From Arenicola marina (taxonomy: Eukaryota > Annelida > Polychaeta > Arenicolidae), in contig OZ025248.1 of assembly GCA_964019135.1 (NCBI GenBank), positions 29,629,670 through 29,693,669 of the forward strand: a stretch of 64,000 nt of DNA, in the 5' to 3' direction. The notes below the pieces were generated by a model, which ran no database searches, was not told the DNA's origin, and saw only the letters and a program-made list of their open reading frames with translations. A program made the translations under genes and the position numbers. Below are positions 13,901 to 24,074 of this stretch, in pieces. Position 1 is the first letter of the stretch. Every line of letters begins with the position of its first letter.

Positions 13901-16517
13901 GAACGACTTAATCTCCCCTATGCTGGTCTCTTTTGAAGAACAAACAGACTGATCAACATATATAGTTCATGCGGCCCCCCCGATGCGCTTGTTTACATCA
14001 TTTTGTTGAAATGGTGAGTATAACCGGCTTGTTAACGTGTCCGGCAGACTTGGTGCCGCTACAGGCTGTACCACGAAGCGTCCTACACCACCACCGAGGC
14101 CGGGACCGGCAGGAACCCTACCTTCAACCACGAGAGGATGATTCGCTTCAACAAGGACAATGTCGACCACAAGGTATCGTTCTCCTGCTCATATATATTA
14201 CACTCATATGGCTAAGATACGTCTACTTTATTCCATATCAACGATACTGTTGTTTGGTGGATTTTGGGAATAGGCTGGAGGGGAGTGCGGAGGGCGTATC
14301 TTGCAACAGCCGTAGATATCGGATTACGTATCGCGCGGAAGATTGCATTCCCCTGAATTAATACGTTCTTCTTAACTTATTCGTCAGCAGTATTGATTGT
14401 ATTGGGAATACATCACTTCACTAATGTCGCGAAAATGTAAGAACTTACATGATCCGCCATATACTGCTCTTCGCTGTATGACTGTCTGTTTCCTTCCTTT
14501 TCATCTTCATGGCTGAAGTTGAAGTATTTAATGTGTGTTAAATATTAGTGTCTTGGTCCTTGGTATGTATGAACCGCGACTGTACCATCCAGTTGGCAAA
14601 CTTTGGACCGATATGACGGTGACTGGCTGTTACAGATTGATATCAACTTGCTTAGGCGCCCTATTCTTGCAATATATCGAGTTATCATAGCGTCCACTGC
14701 GGTTAGAGTACAATTTATCAGACGGTCCAGATATATGCAGATGTGTATGGTGTAAATCATAATGACAATATGAATTCTTTAAAGACGCAAACACTATATC
14801 TAGTAAGCACTTTAAAATTAAGGATGTCACTATCTAGGAGGAACGGAAACCCATCATTATCCTATTATTTTTCTATTATGTTCTAATATGCATCGAGCGA
14901 GCAATGATCAAGTATGTAAGCATGAAAGACATTGGAAAACATCTTCTGCGACAGCTCATCGAGTACCTGCGTGAAGCGGATTTGATCATCGAGGTCTTGG
15001 GTTGCCAAGGCGACAATGGTGGATCGGCTGCGGTACCCAAGGCCAGGAGGGTGAGTTGTCTCATCCAGGGAAGAAATTCTTTCGAATGGAAAGTCCATTA
15101 TATATTGGAATTTTTTATTGTATTACAAATGGCTCAGAAGACACAGTGATGACGTTTTTTTGCACAATGTGGCAAATATATACGGCACAAATTATATTTG
15201 TGTTCAGTACGTTTTCAAGCAGCTCACTGATAAACTATAGCCACTAAATACGTCAACATTAGGAAGGTAAGTATTTAATTTAGGAGGAATATTTCTCTGA
15301 AGGAAACCTTCAGGTGGGTCGTTAAGAACAAAACAGCAGTACAGTTTATAACAGACCTATTATTGGCTATTTATTGGTTTTCCCAAAATAAGTGCATGTG
15401 GTGTACAATGGTCTGTATATCGCTCTCCCCTTGCAGGAAGACAAAAACAGACAGTTGGAGGAGTACAAATCAAGGGCCGAAACTTTGCAGAACAAACTGG
15501 TGAGAGGCGTACCTCTGTGTATATATGGACGTGTCAGCGTGTAAGACCCTTTGTATGACCCGATGCCGTTATAACGCTTTCCCGACGGTCCGCCCATTTT
15601 TTTTTGCTTTCAACTGATGTTAGTACTTTACTTTCAATTGATGTTACGCACTTTGCTTTCAATTGATGTTAAGCACTTTGCTTTCTATTGATGTTACGCA
15701 CTTTGCTTGCAATTGATGTTACGCACTTTGGTTGATATTACGCAGAAACACTGTTCTGCACTATTTAATCAAGTTAGAAGCACCACGCGTGATATGTATG
15801 GACCATGTAAGTGTATAGCTTGGTTCAGGAGGAGTATAGAGATGATGACTCGTGCACTCCCGTGGCTATGGCTGACGGTGACATCGGGTGCCGTCCTGGC
15901 TACTGCTGAACACCTGTTGCACTTGGTGTAATATCTACTGATGTTCGTCCGAGAAAATGATAGGGCGTTGCTTCTCGGACCGGATGGGTTTATCTCAGCA
16001 CTGACCCTCTATCAGGGAGAGAATTGAAATCGTTATTTTGTTGAGTAATTCTTTCGATGCACCAACTGTTATCGTCAAGAATATTAAGCCAACGACATGG
16101 CGACGATCTACTGGGAGCACCATATGTAAGCGTCTCTATACCAATCTAATATGTATGTGCACGTGATTGCAGGATCGGATACGCTCTGTGGTCAAGAAGA
16201 TGCCAAGCCAAAATGCTGAGGTGGGCCATATTTGGGATTTTCGTAAACTGTCCGTCTTAAATTCCTAGTTTGGGTTTATTTCTTGCCAATGCTGCACTGC
16301 AATGTAGCGACGTAATAACGATGGGAAACGCGTTATTTGTACAAGGAGGATATACATTGCCAATGGAAAGCAATTTGATAACATGGGTCTGTCAGGAATA
16401 CTGCCATATATTTGCATATATTTTTTGCACTTTTATTCATTTTGTTATTCTATCGCTGTAATTGATTTTAATTTCAAGGCGAAGAAGATCTTACAAATTG
16501 TGGACGAGAAGGTGTAA
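1613..16517 (+). CDS. KIF28P: Kinesin-3 family motor protein, KIF28P/KLP-6 type (5' partial)
   Basis: This is a microtubule plus-end motor of the kinesin-3 family; the KIF28/KLP-6 branch has been linked to ciliary and mitochondrial cargo in animals. I placed 22 exons with GT-AG borders that keep one reading frame, about 729 residues to the stop at 16515-16517. In order they give switch I (NETSSRAH), switch II (LVDLAGSE), the motor end (YRDAVLTKLLKNALGG), a short coiled coil, an FHA domain, a KIF1B-like segment (SPEARGLDTGRTE), a C2-like segment and a coiled-coil tail. There is no C-terminal PH domain, which fits KIF28/KLP-6 rather than KIF1A/UNC-104. The P-loop and N-terminal motor exons are missing because the gene begins before the window. 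The first exon begins two bases into a codon triplet. The neighbouring sulfotransferase gene runs in the opposite direction (tail to tail). Confidence 0.9.
1780..1992 (+). repeat. tRNA-derived SINE, degenerate copy in kinesin intron 1
   Basis: A B-box-like element (gcgggttcgaatctcg near 1839-1854) is followed by a tail, ctcttggcctagg ... ggtggtattaaaaacc (1940-1990). That tail matches in order the clearer copies at 9183-9352 and 17899-18080. The body is interrupted by T-rich and AT-rich sequence. No target-site duplication was resolved. Confidence 0.5.
4980..5902. repeat. 14-bp minisatellite with a CACGTG site in most units
   Basis: About 65 tandem copies of a 14-base unit, tgtacacgtgtctc, lie in the kinesin intron between exons 7 and 8. 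Variants are tgcacacgtgtctc, tgtacacgggcctc and shortened units (tgtacacgtgtc). Most units contain ACACGTGT, a palindrome with the E-box CACGTG at its core. The ggg variant, which loses the E-box, clusters in the second half. Because the unit lacks stop codons, several frames on both strands stay open for about 900 bases; these are not genes. Confidence 0.97.
6107..10419 (+). CDS. KIF28P: KIF28-like exons 8-13: coiled coil and FHA domain
   Basis: Exons are 6107-6141, 6719-6799, 7555-7669, 8517-8580, 9366-9491 and 10271-10419. Exons 8 and 9 are acidic and basic heptad-like sequence (LKQEQEEE, RRYREQMNDAEKSWEQRL). Exon 10 begins the FHA domain with FSNLNEDPALMGKLVHMLK, matching the kinesin-3 pattern NLNEDP. 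Exon 11 (GRNIIGNG) and exon 12 (ending GQEMTKAETLSHQDR) continue it. Exon 13 has the FHA end GSNNLFVFLNP. FHA domains bind phosphothreonine peptides and, in kinesin-3 motors, take part in dimer control. Exon 8 is a 35-base micro-exon. Confidence 0.88.
6142..6718. other. Intron 8, AT-rich, nothing recognised
   Basis: A plain AT-rich intron between exons 8 and 9 with a weak run of A near 6604. No repeat or gene was identified. Confidence 0.6.
7670..8516. other. Intron 10, nothing recognised
   Basis: The 847-base intron between the two FHA exons contains short open frames only. The phrase cattaactggtt occurs twice (near 8143 and 8261), but I see no defined repeat. Confidence 0.5.
9183..9352 (+). 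repeat. tRNA-derived SINE, clear copy
   Basis: The head carries a B-box-like cctgggttcgaatccggg (9227-9244). The tail reads ggttccttggcccag, then ggcataaaacaccaactt. The same tail occurs at 18017-18078, which defines the family. It lies in the intron just upstream of kinesin exon 12, whose acceptor follows at 9364-9365. The copy is not autonomous and would need a partner LINE. Confidence 0.7.
9518..9732 (+). repeat. Second SINE-like repeat ending in ccaaccaaccaac
   Basis: It starts with an A-box-like tgacctagttggtagtgcg and ends in a short ccaac tandem (near 9727-9739). A shorter relative at 12480-12582 shares the central cccacct..gtaaatgt and gtgcagga words and also ends in ccaaccatccaacc. 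Both copies lie in kinesin introns on the same strand. Confidence 0.5.
9834..10058 (+). mobile_element. Fossil fragment with a zinc-knuckle-like motif (retroelement gag- or ORF1-like)
   Basis: A short open stretch in the kinesin intron before exon 13 includes YPPICFRCGSNNHVAYD, similar to the CCHC zinc knuckle of retroelement nucleocapsid-like proteins. It is a small broken relic; neither family nor ends could be assigned. The AT-rich sequence before it (9825-9855) is simple repeat. Confidence 0.35.
10804..14173 (+). CDS. KIF28P: KIF28-like exons 14-18: KIF1B-like and C2-like segments
   Basis: Exons are 10804-10952, 12114-12251, 12589-12810, 13129-13197 and 14048-14173. Exon 14 reads DDALLQEEVASMMQMVNDVN and then SILLLSPEARGLDTGRTE, which is the kinesin-3 KIF1B-like region. 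Exon 15 continues VFVKVHDHDNDNEYLW. Exon 16 (DQDPFWELPDTEVFIGIA) is typical of kinesin-3 stalks. Exons 17 and 18 (CFKIKIISGMNLPQKFVK, then TWCRYRLYHEASYTTTEA and NPTFNHERMIRFN) resemble a C2 beta-sandwich repeat. From exon 14 onward every junction lies between codons, so these exons could be skipped without a frame change. Confidence 0.88.
10908..11712. repeat. 81-bp minisatellite derived from the end of kinesin exon 14 and its splice donor
   Basis: Ten tandem units, nine spaced at 81 bases and one at 80, judged by the word tctccag ending at 10920, 11001, 11082, 11163, 11244, 11325, 11406, 11486, 11567 and 11648. The first unit is the 3' end of coding exon 14 plus the first bases of the intron. 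The later nine are intronic copies. Most copies keep the donor-like ctgag|gtcagtg. The fourth unit matches the coding unit through the donor, including the words gataccggcagaactgag. Confidence 0.95.
12480..12585 (+). repeat. Partial copy of the second SINE-like repeat
   Basis: It shares the words tgaatcccacctctg, tctatgttggtgcagg and a final aaccaaccatcc with the repeat at 9518-9732. It ends against the acceptor of kinesin exon 16 (AG at 12587-12588), so the splice site may lie within or beside repeat-derived sequence. Confidence 0.42.
13628..13662. repeat. Microsatellite (tta)n
   Basis: About nine uninterrupted att/tta triplets in the long intron between exons 17 and 18. Confidence 0.9.
14898..16517 (+). 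CDS. KIF28P: KIF28-like exons 19-22: C-terminal end and stop
   Basis: Exons are 14898-15050 (start uncertain), 15437-15499, 16173-16220 and 16479-16517. Exon 19 ends the C2-like region (LIEYLREADLIIEVLG). Its acceptor could be the AG at 14896-14897 or the one at 14911-14912; both keep the frame. Exons 20-22 give a short coiled coil (EDKNRQLEEYKSRAETLQNK, DRIRSVVKKMPSQ, AKKILQIVDEKV) and the stop TAA. No PH domain follows. A clear polyadenylation signal close by was not found; AATAAA near 19116 is the first convincing one but is 2.6 kb away. Confidence 0.82.
15600..15740. repeat. 25-bp tandem repeat, about five copies
   Basis: The unit, roughly ctttcaattgatgttacgcactttg, recurs with starts of its cRattg word at 15611, 15635, 15660, 15685 and 15710. 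It lies in the intron between exons 20 and 21. Confidence 0.88.
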
Positions 16518-17898
16518 GCACTTCGCTTGGGCCCTGACAACGTTCATTGGTCATGGACTGATCGGCGAGCCCCGCATTTCTATTGGTGGAAACGACCTTG
16601 CCATCCGGAAATGACGTCATTAGATCCTCAGCGGGAGGCCATTCAATGCGCAATCTACCAATTTCCTAACGTAAATGTGATGACGGGTTTTGAGGACTGA
16701 TCGATTTGTCGACTAATTGATTTATTGTTAAACAAATTGTTAAACTTTTTGTATGGAATGTTTGATCGAAGAGCGTCAATGGTTTTATCGATTTGATCGA
16801 TCGCTTCGCGTGGCCAATAGTCACAATGTGTGGCGATGATCAATCACATGGGTGAGAGATAGTCACGTTTCCAGATACCGAGCGGTCTGTCGGGTGTCCC
16901 TTCACTCGTATCTGTGTGTGTGTGCCTATGTCCACCTTCTCCGTGAGGTTACCTCCGGTAGAGACCACCTCCTCCTATGCCTGTCAGCTCACCTGAATCT
17001 TCTTGTCTGTCTACCCGTAGATCTATCTGTCTATGTGCATGTTTACATACTGATCAATCTCCTAATGAACGGGTCTATCGTGTTGTGCGCCAGTCTCTTT
17101 ATGTTTTGTGTCCAATTATATAACTTATTCCGTCCGCGAAGCCGCTTGCTTATATATGTGCATCCATTGTCTCCGCAAGGTGAGGGTGCTAATAAGCCCA
17201 CCTCTGTGTGTTATATATATATGTAAATATACAACATACAAGTTATACAACGATGTTTTGCTTGTCTTAAACGTCAGCTCTATACTTAATATCACGTCAG
17301 CCGTCCAGACCATAAGCGACTTTTGTCCCCTTGTTGGTTTCAGCTTATTTATTCAATTTAATTGAAGACTTGCGTGTTATCTTTTAAGAAATTACATGTT
17401 TTGATCTATATTACCCAAGAAGGCACGTATGAAGTAGAATTTGAAAAATATATATTGCATGTTTGCAGCCATGAATGTGCAAGGGTTAACTAATGTAGTT
17501 TGTTTGTGATTTATGTACACTGATGGTTATATCATGTAAAAAATATATCAAATGCATTCCGTGATATCGAGTCGAGTGAACGATATTCAAATTTAGTGTT
17601 GAAATGATATGTTCACAATTTCATATGAGTGTTTTATTTGCTGATGTTAATGAAATATCTGCCGCGTTACGTAATCTACATCGATAAATTAAGGCAACCT
17701 ATATATAGTCACTCGATGACGATTTGTTCATGTGCTGTGACTTATCCACGAGATAAGGGTTTGGTCGAATAGATAAGAAAGATGAGAAGAGAACAAACAA
17801 AATAATGTATTGACCACATTTATATTGGGAGGTGACTGTATGCTGTTGGCCTACATGGTGATCATACAGTTATTTTTCAGAATTAATCCACCACATAT
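16518..17898. other. Intergenic or kinesin 3' untranslated region
   Basis: No open frame with recognisable content. It includes AT-rich microsatellite near 17212-17228. It may contain the kinesin 3' untranslated region, but I found no nearby AATAAA that I would rely on. Confidence 0.45.
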
Positions 17899-18080
17899 CG
17901 GAGGTTCCCTCGCTCAAGTGGTGAGCAGGCTCTGCTGTATATCTATAGGTTACGGGTTCGCGCCCTGGCTCCCATATCTCGGACATGATCCATCCAACCT
18001 CATTTCATTGTTCCGGTAGATTCCTTGGCCCAGGTTAACCTTCACGTGGAAAGAAATGGCATAAAACACCAACTTTTCAT
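17899..18080 (+). repeat. tRNA-derived SINE, clear copy downstream of the kinesin gene
   Basis: The head has gctcaagtggtgagcagg and a B-box-like ggttacgggttcgcgcc. The tail reads ttccttggcccagg and then ggcataaaacaccaactttt, the same as in the copy at 9183-9352. The order head, spacer, tail is complete. Confidence 0.7.
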
Positions 18081-20690
18081 TTCCAAGCGTATATGTAACG
18101 AAACTATAGGGCCGATAACGTTACTGTGTAGCAAATCAACACATTTATCGCTTTATCAAGTACAACATGAGGAAGGCATGGCTAGAAAAGACCATCGGGC
18201 CATGGGCGATAATTCCGAGCCCATCAGCCACGACCTGCTGGAAGCCAGGCTGTGATAGGTCACTTCGTCTTCAATGTTAATTCACCTATTATCGCGCAAT
18301 CCAAACACTTAAATCCGCCCGGCGGCTTGCTGTTTAGTCACCTTCCAGCTGTTGAACTTTGGGTGTATCTTTACTATATTTTCAACATGTACTCTAATAT
18401 ATCCTAGTCGGTTGAAACTGTTGCTTAATGTAGTAGTGAAACTGTTGACATAGATCACCGCAAGTGTACAGTTGCGGACTCATTGTTGGTGTTGCATCGT
18501 GCTTTTTGTTAACGTTGATGATGATTTCTGGTGATATATTGGAGAATTTCACCATTTAGTTTTATTCCAGATATTCATGTGATATATGTATGCGCGATGT
18601 TCTGTGTAGAACAGGCTGAGATTGTTGGTAACGACGATGAGCGATAATGAGGGCAGACATCCGGACAACGTTTAACGTCGTGCCGTCTCACAATCGCTTG
18701 GGTCCGATAAATAGAAGATAGACGTTGAGTGTGTTTCGTCATCTAATTACATCTTACTGGCTAAGGGTGTGTTTGTGTCATTATGTTCTTTGTTGAATAT
18801 CCCAGATGTTGCGGTGTTCACCAGCGGTCACATCTATACCGGGGGTACAGTGTATCACCTAACGTGTTAATATGGGTGTTTGTGTCACATGACACAGGAC
18901 AATCTAGTGTTTATGCCATGCGATAATAAGTCTTACACGTAAACATAATTGGTCCATGCCAACCCTATAATTCATTGATCATCAGATGTATGGGGATAAT
19001 TTAATCCGGTAATTCGAATGCGTGACAAATATTTATTCAATCCAGCAATTGTTGTGTACATGTATCTGCACTTTGCTTGGTGAATGCATAATGCTTACAC
19101 AGTGCTAATCTATTGAATAAAGTTGTGGAAGTACAAAACTGTCCGACCAAATGTGAAAGTGACGCCCACGCAGCTTTCAGCAAACCGCTTAACAAATTCC
19201 CCTTCCCTGCTACAATAAAGCAGGAAGGAGCTGCTGTTTGCCTCAGTTTAAATGTTGGCTTTTAAATACGTCCCGGTTCTGGCCGTTATCAGTTGTTCAG
19301 TTACCTCCCAATCTCTTTGAGAACACACCCGGCTCAGTGGTCAGTATCATACGGGTATGTACGAATTTTGTTTAGATCCCAACGAGATTTTTCTAACACT
19401 TAACGAGACCATACACGCCATCTTTCCCGGGCAAACAAATGTTTTGCCCGGACAATGTTGCGACGAGTGGCTGCTTGGCTGTCGCTTCATGCAACATTGG
19501 GTAAATATGGCAGTTTGTGCGTATCTAGGCCGTAGAGTATATATTATTGACCCAGGAACGACAACTGGGCGACCGACCTTCTTCTGCCATGCCGCCATCC
19601 ATGCCAATACAGCAGAAATAATCTTCACTGCACAAATAATGAGTGTAAATACGACCCTTGGGGTCTTACCATTGAAGTGTCATGGTCACCAAAAGGTAAC
19701 GCTGGTTGTGGCCCGGCTCTCTTCACCCAATCGAACTAATCAAATTTATTGATTCATCGTGAGTTGGGACTTGCTCACATATTATCCATCAATCGGTCCG
19801 ATTCGGCTATAAAGGTCAGTCTAGAGCGAAGGTCAAACAACGGATAGCGCTTAAAATTATGTTCAATTATCGGGCATGGATCAAATCTAGCGTTCTAAAC
19901 CAGGAGCAATTATGGAAGGTCCTGTCTTTAGCGACCGTCTATGGTTGCAATGATGTGGCTGCTTATAAATGAAGATGGTGATTTACCCATATCAAATTAT
20001 AGATTTGATTGAACATTGATCAGCTTGGATACATTAAGGATTCCGAAAAAGAGCATTTTAATTTAAATTCTGACGGTTTCGTTCTCTTCCGCCCCATGCA
20101 GACTGTACCTTGCCTTCGCACGGAAAAATCCGAGAACCGATTGGATGATTCAACCGTACAATTGCGGCATGTCGCACCAGGTGGAGCCACTGCCACTGCT
20201 CGCTGACCTTTCAATTGGCAGATTGCAGAAATACGAATTACGCAGCATCCACGAGTATGTGATGAGCGACCAGCCTTGTTGGCAATGCTATGAATGCTCT
20301 CAACTAAAATGCAAGCGGTGCTTTAACCTTCTCTACTCATGAGGGTCGCTTTATTGAACATCGATGAGCCTAATCATATGAAGGTTGGAAATGAGAAATT
20401 GTATCGGGTCCCGTCACAAGGCCATTCATACCATTCATGTACAAGGTTACCGTCTGTTAACATTTTCGGAAGTGGGATAACGTGTATATACTTTTGACAG
20501 TCTATTATCCCGACAGAAACAGAATTTGCAATACATACATTGTGCCTCTATATTACAATGCCAACCCCCTTTCATTAATTTCTAAGCTATGAGCCGAGCA
20601 CCTCACCCTGGCTATATATAGTGGCTGGTTTGAATGCGGCACCAATTAGCAGGGTGCATCATCGTGTGCAGAGCTTGGAGTTTTTATTAT
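18081..20690. other. Intergenic region, nothing assigned
   Basis: There are short open frames, the longest being 131 codons at 19357-19752, none with recognisable domains. A near-perfect hairpin, ccgggcaaac/ttttgcccgg, lies at 19427-19451 inside that frame. AATAAA occurs at 19116 and 19213. On the minus strand, AATAAA (20683-20688) could serve the sulfotransferase gene, about 410 bases after its stop. Confidence 0.45.
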
Positions 20691-20699
20691 AGGGTTCAA

Positions 20700-21005
20700 T
20701 TGACTCAAATTGGACCCATTACCGCCCCCTCCCCCACCTCCCCCAGCCTACATTTCAAAATCGTTGATCAACCGCAAGACTTGAGCGCCTACATTTTTCA
20801 AAAGTGATCAAATTCCCTGTGGGTGGCAATGTTAATCTGACAAAATGACGACCAGCTACTAGGTCCGGCGGAGGTGGAGGGTGGGTGGGGGGCGGGGGGA
20901 GGCAGGTTCAGAGTTTATACAGATGATTAACGAAAATGGGGGGTGGAGAGGGGGGCTCCAAAATGGGGTGCAGGACAGGTTGTGGCGGCGGCAGCGGGTG
21001 TGGAA
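20700..21005. repeat. C-rich then G-rich low-complexity sequence
   Basis: C-runs at about 20727-20750 are followed by G-runs at about 20865-20990. The two are loosely complementary, so the stretch could fold back or, on the G-rich strand, form G-quadruplexes. It lies downstream of the sulfotransferase stop. Confidence 0.55.
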
Positions 21006-21100
21006 GAGACGTTTTGTCGGCTTTACAATTTAGTTTGTTATCCTAACATAAAAGTTATATAAAGTTATAACATCCCATTACAGCGATAGATATAAACCCC

Positions 21101-23938
21101 TCAGATGTCCACCATGCCGCTTTTGTGATTGGTCCAAGTATAGCCAAACATCTCCATGTCTAGTTGGTATCTATTAAGGAGACGCTGAAACAACTCTGGC
21201 TGGGTCTTCTCCAGGTTAGCCAGCATGCCGTCGTACTTAAACAATCCGGGGACGTTGCTGAACTTGGGGTTTTCGTGTGTGTGAACAAACGACCTATTGG
21301 GAGCGAAGCCGAGATCGGCACTGAGCCTGGGAAACTCCTGGTCGACGGTTTCGGTGCGTAAGATGAAGTCGTAATGCATGACGCAGGGGAAGCATGCGTC
21401 TTGGTAAGGCACCCAGTGTGTGTTGTACCAGTCCGGGTTCAGAACGCGTTCCCTAACGAACTGAACCAAGTTAGTGATGCCTTTACCCACTATGGTCGGA
21501 ATCACGACTAGTTGGTAATAGGCCGAGACCATTCTTTGCAAGGGATGACGGACAATCAACATTTTCTTATAGTCGCCGAAGCGAGCGATGATTTCGTGCA
21601 GTGGAGAATCCTGCAGGTAACTGAAGGTCGGCTGTTCGTGCCGGCGTCTGGCCGCCTCAAAGCGCGCCAAAGATGTGAAGCTCCGCAGACGACCATTGGG
21701 GTTAAAATGCGCGAAAAAACCGCTGGACGCGAACATGCCAGCCTTGTTAATCTGGCAAAACAGCAGCGACATGTTGACGCTGACGATGGCGTGTCCGAAG
21801 GTGGCCGTGCTCCGCCTGTGTGCCACCTGGGCACGTATCCCGCGGGTGTAGCTGGGCTTGACGTAGTCCTCAGCCCGGCGCAGTGTGTCTTGGCGCGCTT
21901 CACATAGGCGGTCCTGTCTGGCCCTGCGTGTCCGGAGAATGGCACCCATCAGCTGTCGGCGGGGGGTGACCTTCGACAGTTTTGGATCAGGCGATTTATC
22001 TGCCAAAGCAAGAAAAAAAATCGGTGTTTGGCTGATAGCAGCGACAGCGGTTACATATGACACTATAGTGTATTGCGGGGCATTTGCACGTGTGAAAAAC
22101 TGACACTGCTCCATTTATCCTTTGGGCAAAGGTCGGGAGCTATCTGAGCGCATTATTTGATGGCTGCGGGGTTGGCGTTTTTGGAACGTTACAAGTATTG
22201 CGCTTGCTTAACACCACCATACCGGAGGACCCACCAGGGAACATTGATTTGGTTGATTTGCTCTAAGGCAATAAACATCACCAAGGTTCAGCAAATGATT
22301 TATGGGCTTAATATGTTAATTATGTGTCATCATATGCTTACATGAACGCAGGTTATTGCTGAACGGGAAACGGCGTGAGTGTGTGGTTAATATATGGGGG
22401 GCGGGGGGGGGGGGGGGTGGGGGGCAAGGAGTATTTATGTTCCTCGGGATTGGGCTTTTTATTTCACCGTGAACTGGGAATGAGGACAATAATTCTTCGA
22501 GAATTGGGAATGGGGTATTAGCCGACCGCCGTGATCAAGGATTTCCCAAAATCGTGAACTGGGAATTTTAATATTGAATGACCGTTAACCGGGAAACCGT
22601 CAATTTAGTATTGTGTATCCGCCCTTCCATTGCAATTTCTTCTTCGTGATATGGAAACACGACCCCCCTTTGCCCACCCCCCCCCCCAATATATGAGTGT
22701 GTGGTTGATATATCGCTAGTATATTCATCATTCAACGTTACAAAAACGCCCCATGGAATAAATGATGATGAACATGTCTAAATGGATAAATCACATTACA
22801 GCCGCCAGCTTTGCTATATGTCAGCCCGATAAGTCAGGAGTCGTTTCTCAGGGGAAAATGTGTTCTCTGAACACCTTTGTCTACAACGGCTGATATACAT
22901 CATAACGAATGTTAAACGGCCTTAAATCATATCGCGTAATTTATACCATGAGGTTTTGTGACTGTTTGGATATTAAACCGTCCTGAAAAGTTAGTTTGGT
23001 CAACGTAATCATAATATAACCGTAAACCAACATTCCAACCAACATTTGCTGATCACCGCGCTGACCCCCCGGGGTCGGCCTCGCCGTCACCTTCACGGTC
23101 ATCCTCACTGTCAGCCTCCCCACAACCCTCACCAGGCGCGCGTGTATAGGAATTCTTAAATAGGGGGGGGAGCACAATGGAGGAGGGGGGAGGCACAAAA
23201 GAGGGGGGGGGGGTGGCACAACAACATAAAAAAATGCGTGTAAAAGCCTGAGACGTAGGTGACTGTAGTGCACATAAGTTTAAAGTGGGAAGTGGGTAAG
23301 GTATATCATAGCGGTATAGCGTCTGAAAAGGAAGGGTGGGGGGGAGCACATGTCATCTGGGCCCTCTACCCTTAACCAGGAGGCACATAATTTGAAAAGG
23401 GGGGGGGGGGGGCGGGCACAGATATATCCTGGAGTCTGAAAGGGAGAGTATGTCCCCCCATGTACCCCCCCCCCCCTCCCCCCCGGACACGCCCATGCTC
23501 ACTGTCACCCTCACCTTCACGTGTACGTTGTGTGGTTCCAGGAATGTTGCCTCCCAAGACGTCTTTAACGCTCTCTGATGAACCGTATGTCATCTCATCA
23601 CCTCCGCTTTGTCGCGCCTCATTGTGTCCAGGTGGTCCTAGATACCGGCCTGCCGTATTGTCAACAGTTTTAGTCACTTCAGTCTCACTTTCAACAGTAG
23701 TAGTTTCATCAGTGCCTACCGTGTCGATTGTACTTCCGTCAGATTTAGGGCTGCTTTCATAATCCCCCAAGCGACTTGTGCTGTGAAGAGGCTGGTAAAA
23801 AGCTATTTCGCTTTTGCGATCCGACGATTCATTTTGATCGTATCCAATGGCCGAAGTATAAAATACGATAAGGGTAAGGAGACAGATACCCAACAGCGAC
23901 CCGAGGATCAATCTCCTACAGTCGCACCTTGCGGCCAT
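21101..23938 (-). CDS. Carbohydrate sulfotransferase, HNK-1/CHST8-14 type (Sulfotransfer_2 family), two exons
   Basis: This is probably a Golgi enzyme that moves sulfate from PAPS to a glycan. The exons on the minus strand are 23938-23515 and 21999-21101; the donor gaag|gtgagg and the acceptor tttggcag|at join in phase and give 440 residues. The ATG at 23936-23938 is followed by a type II membrane anchor (about residues 9-32, LILGSLLGICLLTLIVFY) and a Ser/Thr/acid-rich stem to about residue 150. In the catalytic domain, RHPLQRMVSAYY (about 292-303) fits the 3'-phosphate-binding motif, and HWVPYQDACFPC followed by YDFILRTET is typical of the family. The 5'-sulfate-binding loop reads INKAGMFASS (about 225-234) instead of the usual PKxGxTxW, so activity is uncertain. 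N-glycosylation sequons NES, NMS and NRS are present. The exact acceptor sugar cannot be told. Confidence 0.87.
22376..22713. mobile_element. Candidate small element with G/C-tract inverted ends and 20-base flanking direct repeats
   Basis: The 20-base word tgagtgtgtggttRatatat occurs at 22376-22395 and 22694-22713 with one mismatch. Just inside lie a G-tract ending gtggggggcaagga (22396-22430) and its near complement cctttgcccacccccc (22668-22688). The interior repeats the phrase gtgaactgggaat. No coding capacity. It lies in the sulfotransferase intron. Confidence 0.4.
23155..23490. repeat. G-tracts and C-tracts in the sulfotransferase intron
   Basis: G-runs at about 23163-23170, 23206-23213 and 23398-23412, and a long C-run at about 23463-23484 on the + strand. 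The last pair are inverted, about 50 bases apart, next to the exon 1 donor at 23514. On one strand or the other this is strong G-quadruplex sequence. Confidence 0.65.
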
Positions 23939-24074
23939 GCTGGTGTCAGTAACAGGGGCCAATGGCGCTCTGCTGCACACAGACCACACCACCGTTGACA
24001 AATGGAAGCCGCTATCGACGGACGTAGATCAGCCGACATCATTGATCGCAACTAAATGAAAAATACTATAGTGC

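Noticed and set aside
15707-15931. 74-codon open frame in the intron between kinesin exons 20 and 21
   Set aside because: It starts inside the 25-bp tandem repeat and has no recognisable domain; no splice sites join it to the kinesin frame.
18025-18255. 76-codon open frame ending MGDNSEPISHDLLEARL
   Set aside because: It begins within the SINE tail and has no recognisable domain or gene context.
19357-19752. 131-codon + strand open frame
   Set aside because: No domain, no splice or promoter context, and it runs through a near-perfect hairpin; chance is the simplest reading.
20145-20342. Cys-rich peptide WQCYECSQLKCKRC resembling a zinc finger
   Set aside because: Short, isolated, without the histidines or repeat spacing of a known finger.
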